A DNA stretch of 16,250 nt from Zoogloeaceae bacterium (GCA_031278735.1 JAITJU010000183.1:1-16250), one strand, 5' to 3'; numbered from the stretch's first letter, positions 1-7,545 are shown. Notes: generated by a model from the sequence alone, not told the origin. Numbers and translations: made by a program.

Positions 1-761
1 GTATCGGAAATGGACATCAGCTTGCCAAAAATCTCCCGCGGCGGCTCATGGATGCCGATGTAGTTCCCCAGTGACTTGGACATCTTTTTTTCGCCGTCCA
101 CTCCTTCCAGCAGGGGAACCGTCAGCACACACTGCGGCGGCTGACCGTAATGTTTCTGCAATTCGCGTCCCACCAGCAAGTTGAATTTCTGATCGGTGCC
201 GCCCAATTCCACGTCAGCTTTCAGCGCCACGGAATCATAGCCCTGGCAGAGCGGATAAAGGAATTCGTGGATGGCAATCGGTTGGCCGCCGCCATAACGC
301 TTGGCAAAATCGTCGCGTTCGAGCATGCGCGCCACGGTATGCCGCGCCGCCAGACGAATCATGCCGGACGCGCCCAGGGTGTCGAACCAGGCGGAATTGA
401 AGCACACCTCGGTTTTGTCCGGGTCGAGAATCTTGAACACCTGCTCCTGATAGGTTCTGGCGTTCTCCAGCACCGCCTCGCGCGTAAGCGGCGGTCGAGT
501 GGCGTTCTTGCCGCTGGGATCGCCAATCATGCCGGTAAAGTCGCCGATCAGAAACAAAACCCGATGCCCCAGCGTCTGAAAATGCCGGAGTTTGTTGATG
601 AGCACGGTATGCCCCAGATGCAGGTCGGGCGCGGTAGGATCGAACCCGGCCTTGACCCGCAGAGGGCGCCCCGATTGCAGTTTCTCCCGCAATTCGCTTT
701 CCAGCAACACTTCCTCGCAGCCGCGTTTGATCTGGCGCAGGCATATTTCCAGTTCCGGCAT
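1..761 (-). CDS. tyrS: Tyrosyl-tRNA synthetase, N-terminal part (cut by window edge)
   Basis: Charges tRNA-Tyr with tyrosine in the cytoplasm (class I aminoacyl-tRNA synthetase). The 253 visible codons start MPELEICLRQ. The class I HIGH signature appears as HLGH at residues 48-51, followed by the family stretch GDFTGMIGDPSGK, and KMSKS lies at residues 226-230 (bases 72-86). The GDFT-GDPSGK form resembles the TyrZ-like bacterial subgroup of about 400 residues; that assignment is from memory. The catalytic Rossmann domain is therefore nearly complete, while the anticodon-binding and C-terminal S4 regions lie beyond base 1. The start is supported by AGGA nine bases upstream (GAGGATAAACAAACATG on the minus strand). 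The gene is divergent from the M23 peptidase gene across 73 bp, a common betaproteobacterial arrangement. No internal break is seen. Confidence 0.96.
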   Translation of the reverse strand, partial: MPELEICLRQIKRGCEEVLLESELREKLQSGRPLRVKAGFDPTAPDLHLGHTVLINKLRHFQTLGHRVLFLIGDFTGMIGDPSGKNATRPPLTREAVLENARTYQEQVFKILDPDKTEVCFNSAWFDTLGASGMIRLAARHTVARMLERDDFAKRYGGGQPIAIHEFLYPLCQGYDSVALKADVELGGTDQKFNLLVGRELQKHYGQPPQCVLTVPLLEGVDGEKKMSKSLGNYIGIHEPPREIFGKLMSISD

Positions 762-834
762 GTTTGTTTATCCTCGGTTCGAGCGTAAAATTTATGCAAC
801 TTTCCGTTGTCGGCAAAAATGTTTGTAAAAACCC

Positions 835-2151
835 ATGAAGCGCAGCATTCTAAACCACCCTTGGATACGCAACCACCTTTCGCGCTGGCATCGGCAGCTG
901 GCGCTCATGGGCGGCGCGTCGTTTCTTGGCGTGGTCACGGCCATCGCGGTGACGCCCGAACCCGCACTGCCGCCAGAAGCAGTTTCGGATGTCGTGGAGG
1001 CGCTCGACATCGCAAACAGCGCGCCGATCGATCAGGGCGACGACCGCTACCTGCGTGAAGCGCGCATCAGCCAGGGCGACACTTTCGGCGCCTTGCTGGC
1101 GCGGTTGAACGTCGAGGACGAGGATGCCCGCCGTTATCTGCTTTCCGCGCCGAAAACGCAAGCCCTGCACCGCCAGCTCGTGCCGGGGCGCGTGGTATCC
1201 GCGCGCACCACGGCGGATGGCCAGTTGCTCAATCTCTACTTTCCCATGAACGGCGGCAACACCGCCACCTTTGTCGAACGGCTGCCGCAGGGACAATTCG
1301 ACGCTCACGAACAGCCACTGCGCATAGAAACCCAACGGCTGATGAAGTCCGGGGAAATTCGTTATTCGCTGTTCGGCGCGACCGACAGCGCCGGTATTCC
1401 GGACGGCATCGCCGTGCAGATGTCGGAAATTTTCTCCGGCGACATCGACTTTCACCGCGATCTGCGGCGCGGCGACCGCTTCACGCTGGTCTATGACGTT
1501 CTCTATTATCCGGGGCAGGCTGCGCCGCGCGCAGGCCGCGTTCTTGCCGCCGAATTCGTCAATGACGGTCGGACGCATCAGGCGTTTTATCATGAGGAAG
1601 ACGGCAAGGGCGGCTATTACAGCGCGGAAGGCAAAAGCCTGAAAAAAGCCTTCCTGCGTTCGCCGCTGGCTTTTTCCCGCATCACATCCGGGTTTTCCCA
1701 GCGTCTGCACCCCATTTTCAAAACTTGGCGAGCGCATAGAGGCGTGGATTACGGCGCGCCCATCGGTACGCCGGTGCGCGCCACCAGCAATGGCGTCGTG
1801 CAGTTTGTCGGCCCGCGCGGCGGCTACGGCAATTTCGTGCTGCTCGCCCACGCGGGCAATTACCAGACCGCCTATGCCCATTTGAGCCGTTTCGCCCCGG
1901 GGCTGAAAAAGGGCGATCGGGTCAGCCAGGGCGACACCATCGCCTATGTCGGCAATACCGGCTGGTCTACCGGCCCGCATCTGCACTACGAGTTTCGCGT
2001 CAATGGCGTCCAGGTGAATCCGATGCGCTTCGACATCCCCGACGCCCCGCCCCTGAACGCTGAACAACTGGCGACGTTCAGCAATCAGGCGCGCGCGCAG
2101 CTTGCCTTGCTGCAACTCCTGCGCGACACGCCTGTCACCCGCTTCGAATAA
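835..2151 (+). CDS. M23 family peptidoglycan metallopeptidase (MepM/Csd3-like)
   Basis: Predicted zinc endopeptidase cutting peptidoglycan cross-bridges in the periplasm (438 aa). A short basic N-terminus is followed by a hydrophobic segment at about residues 21-40, which suggests a signal anchor. Residues about 70-125 (ISQGDTFGALLARLNV) resemble the LysM/OapA-like N-terminal domain of this family. A middle region (about 150-270) precedes the M23 LytM core. Zinc and catalytic residues are visible: H301 and D305 in HRGVDYG, H349 in AYAHL, and H382/H384 in GPHLHYEF. All are intact, so activity is expected. No clear Shine-Dalgarno precedes the ATG (bases before it are AAAAACCC), so the start is slightly uncertain, but the N-terminus looks natural. 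It is divergent from tyrS and convergent with erpA. In many betaproteobacteria anmK follows this gene; it is absent here. Confidence 0.93.
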   Translation: MKRSILNHPWIRNHLSRWHRQLALMGGASFLGVVTAIAVTPEPALPPEAVSDVVEALDIANSAPIDQGDDRYLREARISQGDTFGALLARLNVEDEDARRYLLSAPKTQALHRQLVPGRVVSARTTADGQLLNLYFPMNGGNTATFVERLPQGQFDAHEQPLRIETQRLMKSGEIRYSLFGATDSAGIPDGIAVQMSEIFSGDIDFHRDLRRGDRFTLVYDVLYYPGQAAPRAGRVLAAEFVNDGRTHQAFYHEEDGKGGYYSAEGKSLKKAFLRSPLAFSRITSGFSQRLHPIFKTWRAHRGVDYGAPIGTPVRATSNGVVQFVGPRGGYGNFVLLAHAGNYQTAYAHLSRFAPGLKKGDRVSQGDTIAYVGNTGWSTGPHLHYEFRVNGVQVNPMRFDIPDAPPLNAEQLATFSNQARAQLALLQLLRDTPVTRFE

Positions 2152-2181
2152 CCCGTCATCCCCGCGCTGCTTCCAGCTTTA

Positions 2182-2212
2182 GCGCGGCGGCGTCATCCCT
2201 TTTTCGCCGCGC
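2182..2212. terminator. Hairpin between convergent M23 peptidase and erpA genes
   Basis: GCGCGGCG at 2182-2189 pairs perfectly with CGCCGCGC at 2205-2212 around a 15-nt loop. It sits in the 67-bp gap between two convergent genes, where a bidirectional terminator would be expected. There is no clear T tract after either arm (a run of five T lies in the loop), so it is at best a weak intrinsic terminator. Confidence 0.35.
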
Positions 2213-2218
2213 GGGCGC

Positions 2219-2563
2219 TCACACCGCAAAGGAAGAACCGCAACCGCACGTGGAAGTGGCGTTTGGATTGCGGATTACGAACTGCGCGCCTTGCAGTCCC
2301 TCGCTGTAATCAATTTCCGCGCCCGCCAGATATTGATAGCTCATGGGGTCGATCAGCAAGGTCACGCCGTCCTTTTCAAGCCGCGCGTCATCCTCGTTGA
2401 TGTTTTCCTCGAAAGCAAAGCCATACTGGAAGCCGGAACAGCCGCCGCCGGTAACGAACACGCGCAGCTTCAATTCGGGGTTGCCTTCTTCCGCAATCAG
2501 TTCGCGCACCTTGCCGACGGCGCTATCGGTAAGCATGAGGGGGAAATCCATATTCTTGTTCAT
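2219..2563 (-). CDS. erpA: Iron-sulfur cluster insertion protein ErpA (A-type carrier)
   Basis: A-type carrier that hands Fe-S clusters to apo-enzymes; in E. coli ErpA matures the isoprenoid enzymes IspG/IspH and respiratory proteins. At 114 aa it is the normal family length. The three conserved cysteines are present: C42 in GGGCSGF, and C106 and C108 in the C-terminal TCGCGSSF. The ATG at 2563 is supported by AGGAG seven bases upstream (CAGGAGACCCCCATG). It is the last gene of a minus-strand run, 111 bp after the bactofilin gene, and that gap holds a good sigma70 promoter, so it can be expressed independently. No IscR box was recognised. The acidic FEENINEDDA stretch is typical of ErpA and argues against IscA or SufA. 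Confidence 0.96.
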   Translation of the reverse strand: MNKNMDFPLMLTDSAVGKVRELIAEEGNPELKLRVFVTGGGCSGFQYGFAFEENINEDDARLEKDGVTLLIDPMSYQYLAGAEIDYSEGLQGAQFVIRNPNATSTCGCGSSFAV

Positions 2564-2590
2564 GGGGGTCTCCTGTTAAAAAGAGTCTGA

Positions 2591-2620
2591 ATTATGAAAG
2601 CGCGGCAAGGCAAAGGTCAA
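2591..2620 (-). promoter_or_regulatory. Sigma70-type promoter for erpA
   Basis: Read on the minus strand: -35 TTGACC (2615-2620), 18-bp spacer, -10 CATAAT (2591-2596). Five of six bases match consensus in each box. The implied start near 2584 gives a leader of about 20 nt before the erpA ATG. It is the best-matching promoter seen in the window. Confidence 0.7.
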
Positions 2621-2674
2621 TCCGGGCCTGGCGACACGGTGTGATGGCCGAATGGTCTTGCGGGGGCGAACGGC

Positions 2675-3097
2675 TCATGTCGCGGGCGGGCACGTTTCGT
2701 CCGGTTTTTTCGGCTCCTCCCGCTTGTTGGCCGGTTCGGAGACCAGGCGAAGAAGATGCCCCTCGATGACCGCGCCTTGCTGGATTTCGATCATGCCGTA
2801 CTCCACATCGCCCGCTATCCGCGCCTTGGGCTGCAATTCGAGGAATTCCGTCGCTCGCACCGGGCCGTTGATGCCGCCATTGATGAGCAGATAGGTCGCT
2901 TCCACATGGCCGTTGACGACGCCGTGCTCGCTCAATACCAGCGTCGACGGCGAAGTTTCGGCAACCACCTTGCCGCAGATTTCGCCGTCGACGCGCAGCC
3001 CGCCGGAAAAAAATACGTTGCCTTCGATTTTCGTGCCCTTGCCAATCAGGCTATCGATCTGAGCGGCCGCGCCTACTGTCGTTTTTTTGCTGAACAT
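2675..3097 (-). CDS. Bactofilin (polymer-forming cytoskeletal protein)
   Basis: Bactofilins polymerise without nucleotide into filaments, usually at the inner membrane, and often position peptidoglycan enzymes or set cell shape. The protein is 140 aa. Residues about 15-118 form the right-handed beta-helix core, seen as short repeats with regularly spaced Gly/Val/Ile (IEGNVFFSGGLRVDGEI, GVVNGHVEA, ARIAGDVEYG, AVIEGHLL). This is flanked by a short polar N-terminus and a charged, proline-rich tail (EEPKKPDETCPPAT), as is typical of the family. The start is fixed by a near-perfect AAAGGAGG about 8 bases upstream. It lies 18 bp after the DUF6776 membrane-protein gene, so the two are almost certainly co-transcribed. 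The M23 hydrolase gene lies close by on the other strand; a functional link is plausible but is inference. Confidence 0.93.
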   Translation of the reverse strand: MFSKKTTVGAAAQIDSLIGKGTKIEGNVFFSGGLRVDGEICGKVVAETSPSTLVLSEHGVVNGHVEATYLLINGGINGPVRATEFLELQPKARIAGDVEYGMIEIQQGAVIEGHLLRLVSEPANKREEPKKPDETCPPAT

Positions 3098-3115
3098 TCC
3101 GATAAACCTCCTTTG

Positions 3116-3850
3116 TTAGAACGTGACGGTCGCGGTTGCCCGTATCGTGTTGCCTTGCACCAGACGCAATTCCGCCTTGTTCAGGATATCGCCTTCCGCC
3201 ACGGACAACACGCCTTCCTTGCGCACCCAGTGACGGATTTTGACATGATGCGTCTCCGACTGCGGCGCTGTTTTATCCTCCGGCCAGTAAAGCTCAAGCG
3301 GTTTGCCCTGCCGGGTCACGGAAAGGACAAACTGCAAGGCGCCGGTGAATTCCAGCGTTTGACGCCCCGCGTGATAGCCCGCCAACACACTGTAGCGATA
3401 ATGCCGCGCCGTTGCCGGGTTCGTGTGCGTCGAAAGCGGATCCGGACGCAAGACGAAACGCTCCAGCCGCACTTCGCCTTCGCGTGTCCCCACTGGCACC
3501 AGATTCAGAAAATAGGCCAGATCATCCCGCAGCACCGCCTGATCGTCAGACTGCACCCGCAATTCGTCGGCCAGTTGCCGATTGCTGCCGCGCGTCACTT
3601 CCAGACTGGTCAGCGCGCCATCATCCTGCAACACGCGCGCTTCCAGTTCCGTCAGCCGTGCTTGCAGGGTTTCCATATCCCGCTCCTGCGGCGAGCGCGT
3701 CGCCTGCGCCCAAAAATAAACCAGCGACATCAGCAGCAACATCCCCGCCGCGCCCGCCGCCGCGTATGCGCGCCTGACAGCGTGCGGACGAACCTCAACG
3801 CTTGGCGCATAGACGCCGAAATACTGCCGCAGCCGCCCAGTCCGCCGCAT
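3116..3850 (-). CDS. DUF6776 family single-pass membrane protein
   Basis: Function unknown; 244 aa. A basic N-terminal segment (residues 1-27) precedes one transmembrane helix (about 28-48, Ala/Leu-rich, ending LVYFWA). Residues about 52-115 are Leu/Glu/Gln/Arg-rich and look like a coiled coil. The stretch DDLAYFLNLVPVG (109-121) resembles the family's characteristic motif, and the C-terminal half (about 125-244) reads as a beta-rich periplasmic domain. This gives an N-in, C-out topology. AAAGGAGG 5 bases before the ATG (AAAGGAGGCGACATG) supports the start. It is directly upstream of the bactofilin gene (18 bp), a pairing I recall as common in betaproteobacteria, so a role as membrane partner or anchor of the bactofilin is a reasonable inference. 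The family name is from memory of sequence and synteny. Confidence 0.8.
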   Translation of the reverse strand: MRRTGRLRQYFGVYAPSVEVRPHAVRRAYAAAGAAGMLLLMSLVYFWAQATRSPQERDMETLQARLTELEARVLQDDGALTSLEVTRGSNRQLADELRVQSDDQAVLRDDLAYFLNLVPVGTREGEVRLERFVLRPDPLSTHTNPATARHYRYSVLAGYHAGRQTLEFTGALQFVLSVTRQGKPLELYWPEDKTAPQSETHHVKIRHWVRKEGVLSVAEGDILNKAELRLVQGNTIRATATVTF

Positions 3851-3875
3851 GTCGCCTCCTTTGGAAAGATGGGAT

Positions 3876-3889
3876 GATACATCAGTATC
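3876..3889. promoter_or_regulatory. Inverted repeat GATAC-N4-GTATC upstream of the DUF6776-bactofilin genes
   Basis: A perfect 5-bp inverted repeat, GATACatcaGTATC, lies 26 bp upstream of the DUF6776 start, in the 99-bp gap after ychF. It could be a small operator or be due to chance. No regulator is recognised. Confidence 0.3.
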
Positions 3890-3890
3890 C

Positions 3891-3910
3891 GGCGCCAGGA
3901 ATCAGGCGCC
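3891..3910 (-). terminator. Hairpin downstream of ychF
   Basis: GGCGCC at 3891-3896 and again at 3905-3910 (a self-complementary word) can form a 6-bp stem with an 8-nt loop (AGGAATCA), 40 bp after the ychF stop. There is no T tract on the minus strand, so it may slow or partly end transcription but is not a classic terminator. Confidence 0.3.
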
Positions 3911-3949
3911 TGCTTTGAAGGCGCGGCGCGAAATGTTCAGATACAGAAT

Positions 3950-5041
3950 TCAGACGTTGAACAAAAAGTTCATTACATCGCCATCCTTCACCACATAATC
4001 CTTTCCTTCGGTGCGCATTTTCCCGGCTTCCCTGGCGCCGTGTTCGCCCTTGTGGCGGATGAAATCCTCGAAGGCAATGGTTTGCGCGCGGATGAATCCG
4101 CGTTCAAAGTCGGTGTGGATAACGCCCGCCGCCCGGGGAGCGGTGTCGCCCTTGCGGATGGTCCAAGCGCGGACTTCCTTTATTCCGGCGGTGAAATAGG
4201 TCTGTAGTCCCAGCAGGTCGTAAGCGGCGCGAATCAAGCGGTTCAGGCCGGGTTCGGCAAATCCCAGGTCGGCGAGGAAAGCGGTCTTGTCTTCGTCTTC
4301 CAGATCGGCAAGCTCTTCCTCGATTTTGGCGCAGATGGCGACCGCCGGTACACCCTCTGCGACCGCGCGCACTTCCAGGCGCTGCAAATACGGGTTGGCG
4401 TGAAATCCGTTTTCCAGCACATTGCCCACATACATGGCGGGCTTGCCGGTCAAAAGACAGAGCGGGCGGATGATCTCGGTTTCTTCATCGTCAAGCCCGG
4501 CGGCGCGGGCGGGCTTGCCCGCGTCCAGGCATGGCTCCAGTTTTTTCAGCGCGGCAATGAGTTTTTGCGCCGCCTTGTCGCCGGATTGCGCTTTCCGGCT
4601 TTCGCGGTTCAGGGTTTTTTCCACGACGGCAAGGTCGGCGAGCGCCAGTTCGATGAGGATGGTTTCGATGTCGGCAAGCGGATCGATCTTGCCGGCGACA
4701 TGCGTGATGTTCGGATCGTCAAAGCAGCGCACGACGTTGACAATGGCGTCGGTCTCGCGGATGTTGGCAAGAAACTGGTTGCCCAATCCTTCGCCTTTGG
4801 AAGCGCCCGCCACCAGTCCGGCGATGTCAACAAACTCGACGATGGCGGGCTGGATTTTCTGCGGCTTGACGAGGGCGGCAAGCGCATCGAGCCTTGGGTC
4901 GGGAACTTCGACGATGCCGACGTTGGGGTCTATGGTGCAAAAAGGATAGTTGGAAGCCTCGATGCCCGCCTTGGTGAGGGCGTTGAACAGTGTGGACTTG
5001 CCAACATTGGGCAGACCGACGATACCGCACTTGAGACTCAT
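3950..5041 (-). CDS. ychF: Redox-regulated ATPase YchF (Obg-family, OLA1 homologue)
   Basis: P-loop NTPase of the Obg family that prefers ATP over GTP, binds ribosomes and is linked to oxidative-stress response. At 363 aa it has the standard length. Visible motifs: G1 GLPNVGKST at residues 9-17, G3 DIAG at 72-75, and the altered G4 NVLE at 207-210 in place of NKxD, which is the family's reason for ATP preference. The C-terminal TGS domain spans about 280-363 (HTDFERGFIRAQTI, KDYVVKDGDVMNFLF). The ATG has GGAG 9-10 bases upstream. It follows pth by 30 bp on the same strand; the pth-ychF pair is widely conserved in proteobacteria and both act around the ribosome. No defects are seen. Confidence 0.97.
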   Translation of the reverse strand: MSLKCGIVGLPNVGKSTLFNALTKAGIEASNYPFCTIDPNVGIVEVPDPRLDALAALVKPQKIQPAIVEFVDIAGLVAGASKGEGLGNQFLANIRETDAIVNVVRCFDDPNITHVAGKIDPLADIETILIELALADLAVVEKTLNRESRKAQSGDKAAQKLIAALKKLEPCLDAGKPARAAGLDDEETEIIRPLCLLTGKPAMYVGNVLENGFHANPYLQRLEVRAVAEGVPAVAICAKIEEELADLEDEDKTAFLADLGFAEPGLNRLIRAAYDLLGLQTYFTAGIKEVRAWTIRKGDTAPRAAGVIHTDFERGFIRAQTIAFEDFIRHKGEHGAREAGKMRTEGKDYVVKDGDVMNFLFNV

Positions 5042-5071
5042 GAAGGGAATTCTCCGAAGGGTTGAAAAGCG

Positions 5072-5683
5072 TCAGGATTTATCGGGCGAACGGACGTGCA
5101 GCAGATGCCGCGCTTTTTCATAGTCGCCCGCGGCGATCGTCTCCCAGGCGTCCAGACAGCGTTCGAGGGCAATGTCGATGGCGCTTTGCTCTTCGGCGCG
5201 CGGGCGGGAAAGGACAAAATCGACGACATCCTGGCGCAGACCCAGCGCGCGCGGATGGCCGACGCCCAGCCGCAGCCGCCAGAAATCCGGCGCAGACAGC
5301 GCGGCCTGAATGTCCTTCAGGCCGTTGTGTCCGCCGTTGCCGCCGCCCTGCTTGAGTCGAACGCCGCCGGGCGGCAGATCCAGGTCGTCGTGCAGCACCA
5401 GCACCGTTTCCGGCGCAATCCGGTAAAAACGCGCCAACGCGCCAACCGCCTGACCGGATCGGTTCATGAAGGTGGCGGGCTGCAAAAACCAGCATTCGCC
5501 CGCGCGACCGGCATTGCCGAAAAACTTGCCCTGCGGCTGCAAGGCGACATTCAATTTGTGCGCCAGCGCCTCCAGCAGCCAGAAACCGGCGTTGTGGCGC
5601 GCGGCGGCATATTCGGGGCCGGGATTGCCCAGGCCGACAACCAGGCGGGGCGGGGCGGGCGCGGCATCATTGGAAGGCGTCAT
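5072..5683 (-). CDS. pth: Peptidyl-tRNA hydrolase
   Basis: Hydrolyses peptidyl-tRNA released from stalled ribosomes, recycling tRNA. With the start at 5683 the protein has 203 aa. Conserved residues: N20 in GLGNPG, catalytic H30 in RHNAG, N74 in FMNRSG, D99 in LHDDLDLPPG, and N120 in GGGNGGHNGLKDI, corresponding to E. coli N10, H20, N68, D93 and N114. The frame stays open to an ATG at 5743, which would add 20 residues. I prefer 5683 because the family begins close to the GLGNPG motif and the 5743 ATG has GGAG directly abutting it. Neither start has a well-spaced Shine-Dalgarno. It lies 30 bp upstream of ychF and 77 bp after the DUF4139 gene. In many betaproteobacteria rplY and prs precede pth; here they do not. 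Confidence 0.95.
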   Translation of the reverse strand: MTPSNDAAPAPPRLVVGLGNPGPEYAAARHNAGFWLLEALAHKLNVALQPQGKFFGNAGRAGECWFLQPATFMNRSGQAVGALARFYRIAPETVLVLHDDLDLPPGGVRLKQGGGNGGHNGLKDIQAALSAPDFWRLRLGVGHPRALGLRQDVVDFVLSRPRAEEQSAIDIALERCLDAWETIAAGDYEKARHLLHVRSPDKS

Positions 5684-5760
5684 GGAACGAGAATGATACA
5701 GGAACTCCCCGCCGCGACGATAATTTTCAAACGTCGCGGGCATCTCCGGGTCTTTGCCTG

Positions 5761-7359
5761 TTACGGCAGGCCGATGATCTGTCGCTCCTTCGGCCAGCGG
5801 ATGCGGTAGTCGACGGAAAAATCCTGCTTGCCGCCCGCTTCCAGACGGGCTTTCCAGGCGATGACGCCGGGGCGGTCATTCCAGTCCTTTTCGTCGGGTT
5901 CCGGCGTGAATTGCCGCGTCACGTCGATTTCCCCGTTGCGCGCCACGGGCGTGGCCTCCAGCACCAGAACGTCCACCGGGCGCTTGTGCAGATTGGTGAC
6001 GGTAAACACGTCGGCGATGTGGCGCTCGGATTTCTGACCGATGAAGCCGCCGCTGCCGCTCATCGCGGCGATCGATTTGTGGCTGACGCCGATCCGCTCG
6101 TCGCGTCCGAACGGCAGTTCCAGTTCGGCGTCGGGATTGGCGTTCCAGGGCGTGACGCCAACATAGGCGCCATCGCGGTAAAGCTGCACTTCCCCGGTTG
6201 GCCAGACGCCTTCCGGCAATTCGCCGCGCGCCGCCAGATAGGCGGATTTTTCCTGGCGCGGCGACACCTGCGCTTCCAGCCGGACCGGAATCTGCAAGCG
6301 CCCCAGCGACACCGCGACCTTGCGCCCGTCCGCCGGCAGGGTGACGAGGCCGGAAATCTGGTATTCCGTCGCGTATTCGCCCTGCGCGACATCAACCTCG
6401 AAGAGCGGCACTTCCTCCGCGTCTTGCTTCGCTTCTTCTGCGTCGTAGCGCCGCATGGGCATGGCCTCGGGCATGGCGGGCATGGCGCGCGCGGCTGCTT
6501 GCATGAAGTTGGCGTCCCCTTGCATTTCTGGACGCAAGATTACACTCCAGGAATTCGGTCGCGGGCCGCTGGCGCTGTGCTGGGGCAGGCCAGTAGACAG
6601 GCGCAGACGGACGCGGCCCCAATCCTCGCCGCTCCTTTGCGCAATCTGGGCGATGCGCTCCAGCGTCACCTGCCCGCTTTCCGAATCCAGATGGGCGCGA
6701 TAGGCCGGACGCCAGCCCGCGTCCCGGAACAGGTAGCGGATGCGCGCCTGCCCATCGTTTTTCGCCGAAAGACGCAGCGAGAGGGTACGCACTTGCGCAA
6801 CATTTGGGCGGATCCGTTCCAGATCGTTGCCCCTGGCTTCCAGATCGCGTTCGATATCGCGCTTTTGCGCGTCTATGGCAAGAATGCGCCGTTGCGCCTG
6901 CAAGCTGCCCTGGCGGATGGTCTCCAGCGTTTTTGCCGGATTCGCGCCCTGAAACCCCTCGCCGGGCACAACCAGCGCGTCCAGGTATTTCAATTCCCGC
7001 TCGGCAGCCTGGCGTTCCAGATTCAGGGCGTCGACGCGGTCGGAAAGTTTGCGAACTTCCGCTTCCAGCCTTGCTTCCTCGGCATTCAGGGGCGCGGTGC
7101 GATCCTGGTCGCGCCAGACGATTTCGCCAATCTCGATGCCGCTGTCCGCCTCGACCTGTACGCTGTCCGCGTCGAAATTGGCGGGCAGGCCGGAAATTTC
7201 CAGCGCGCTCATGCCCGCGCGCACCGCCGCCGCGCGCTCAATCAGGGCGCCGCCGGGATAGAGCGTCACGCGGCTCACCGGCGCGCCAGAAGATTCCGCC
7301 CAGACCGGGAGCGCCGCAAGCGTAACAAGGAGAACAAAAAAGAAAGGTTTGCAGCGCAT
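5761..7359 (-). CDS. DUF4139 / mucoidy inhibitor MuiA-family exported protein
   Basis: Function not established; the family name comes from MuiA-type mucoidy inhibitors. With the start at 7359 the protein has 532 aa. A signal peptide is clear: MRCK, hydrophobic FFFVLLVTLAALPV, and likely cleavage after WA at about residue 21. Residues about 27-125 match the N-terminal DUF4140 domain (VTLYPGGALIERAA, ISGLPANFDADSVQVE). Residues about 92-185 are charged and heptad-like, probably coiled coil. The DUF4139 domain runs from about 205 to the end (IRYLFRDAGWRPAYRA, GEDWGRVRLRLSTGLP). A Met/Ala/Pro-rich insert (about 286-303) looks like a flexible linker. An ATG 30 bases further upstream is open but would spoil the signal peptide and lacks the AGGAG that precedes 7359. 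It is the first gene of the minus-strand run, with its own promoter candidate. A periplasmic or outer-membrane location is inferred. Confidence 0.88.
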   Translation of the reverse strand: MRCKPFFFVLLVTLAALPVWAESSGAPVSRVTLYPGGALIERAAAVRAGMSALEISGLPANFDADSVQVEADSGIEIGEIVWRDQDRTAPLNAEEARLEAEVRKLSDRVDALNLERQAAERELKYLDALVVPGEGFQGANPAKTLETIRQGSLQAQRRILAIDAQKRDIERDLEARGNDLERIRPNVAQVRTLSLRLSAKNDGQARIRYLFRDAGWRPAYRAHLDSESGQVTLERIAQIAQRSGEDWGRVRLRLSTGLPQHSASGPRPNSWSVILRPEMQGDANFMQAAARAMPAMPEAMPMRRYDAEEAKQDAEEVPLFEVDVAQGEYATEYQISGLVTLPADGRKVAVSLGRLQIPVRLEAQVSPRQEKSAYLAARGELPEGVWPTGEVQLYRDGAYVGVTPWNANPDAELELPFGRDERIGVSHKSIAAMSGSGGFIGQKSERHIADVFTVTNLHKRPVDVLVLEATPVARNGEIDVTRQFTPEPDEKDWNDRPGVIAWKARLEAGGKQDFSVDYRIRWPKERQIIGLP

Positions 7360-7366
7360 GATGAGG

Positions 7367-7371
7367 CTCCT
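7367..7371 (-). promoter_or_regulatory. Ribosome binding site fixing the DUF4139 protein start
   Basis: AGGAG on the minus strand, 7 bases before the ATG at 7359 (AGGAGCCTCATCATG). It decides for this start over the in-frame ATG at 7389, consistent with the signal peptide beginning at 7359. Confidence 0.75.
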
Positions 7372-7389
7372 GAAAGTGGAACGCCACAC

Positions 7390-7418
7390 ATACTATATGC
7401 TCGACACCCGAAAAGCAA
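7390..7418 (-). promoter_or_regulatory. Promoter candidate for the DUF4139 gene
   Basis: Minus strand: -35 TTGCTT (7413-7418), 17-bp spacer, -10 TAGTAT (7390-7395). An overlapping TATAGT two bases further upstream on the minus strand could serve as -10 with a 15-bp spacer. The leader to the ATG would be about 25 nt. Confidence 0.5.
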
Positions 7419-7545
7419 AGCGCGGCTTCGCGCCGGGGAAATCGCAGGAATGCCGCCATCGCGCGCCCGAATATTTTTCTACATTCAGCCTCTTGTTTCG
7501 TGTATTTTCCTGTGTTCATGGCGGCAATTCTCCCGCCGTCAGGAG

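Noticed and set aside
850..2115. 421-codon open frame on the minus strand opposite the M23 peptidase gene
   Set aside because: The plus-strand frame has all M23 motifs. The antisense product has no recognisable domain and arises from GC-rich codon bias.
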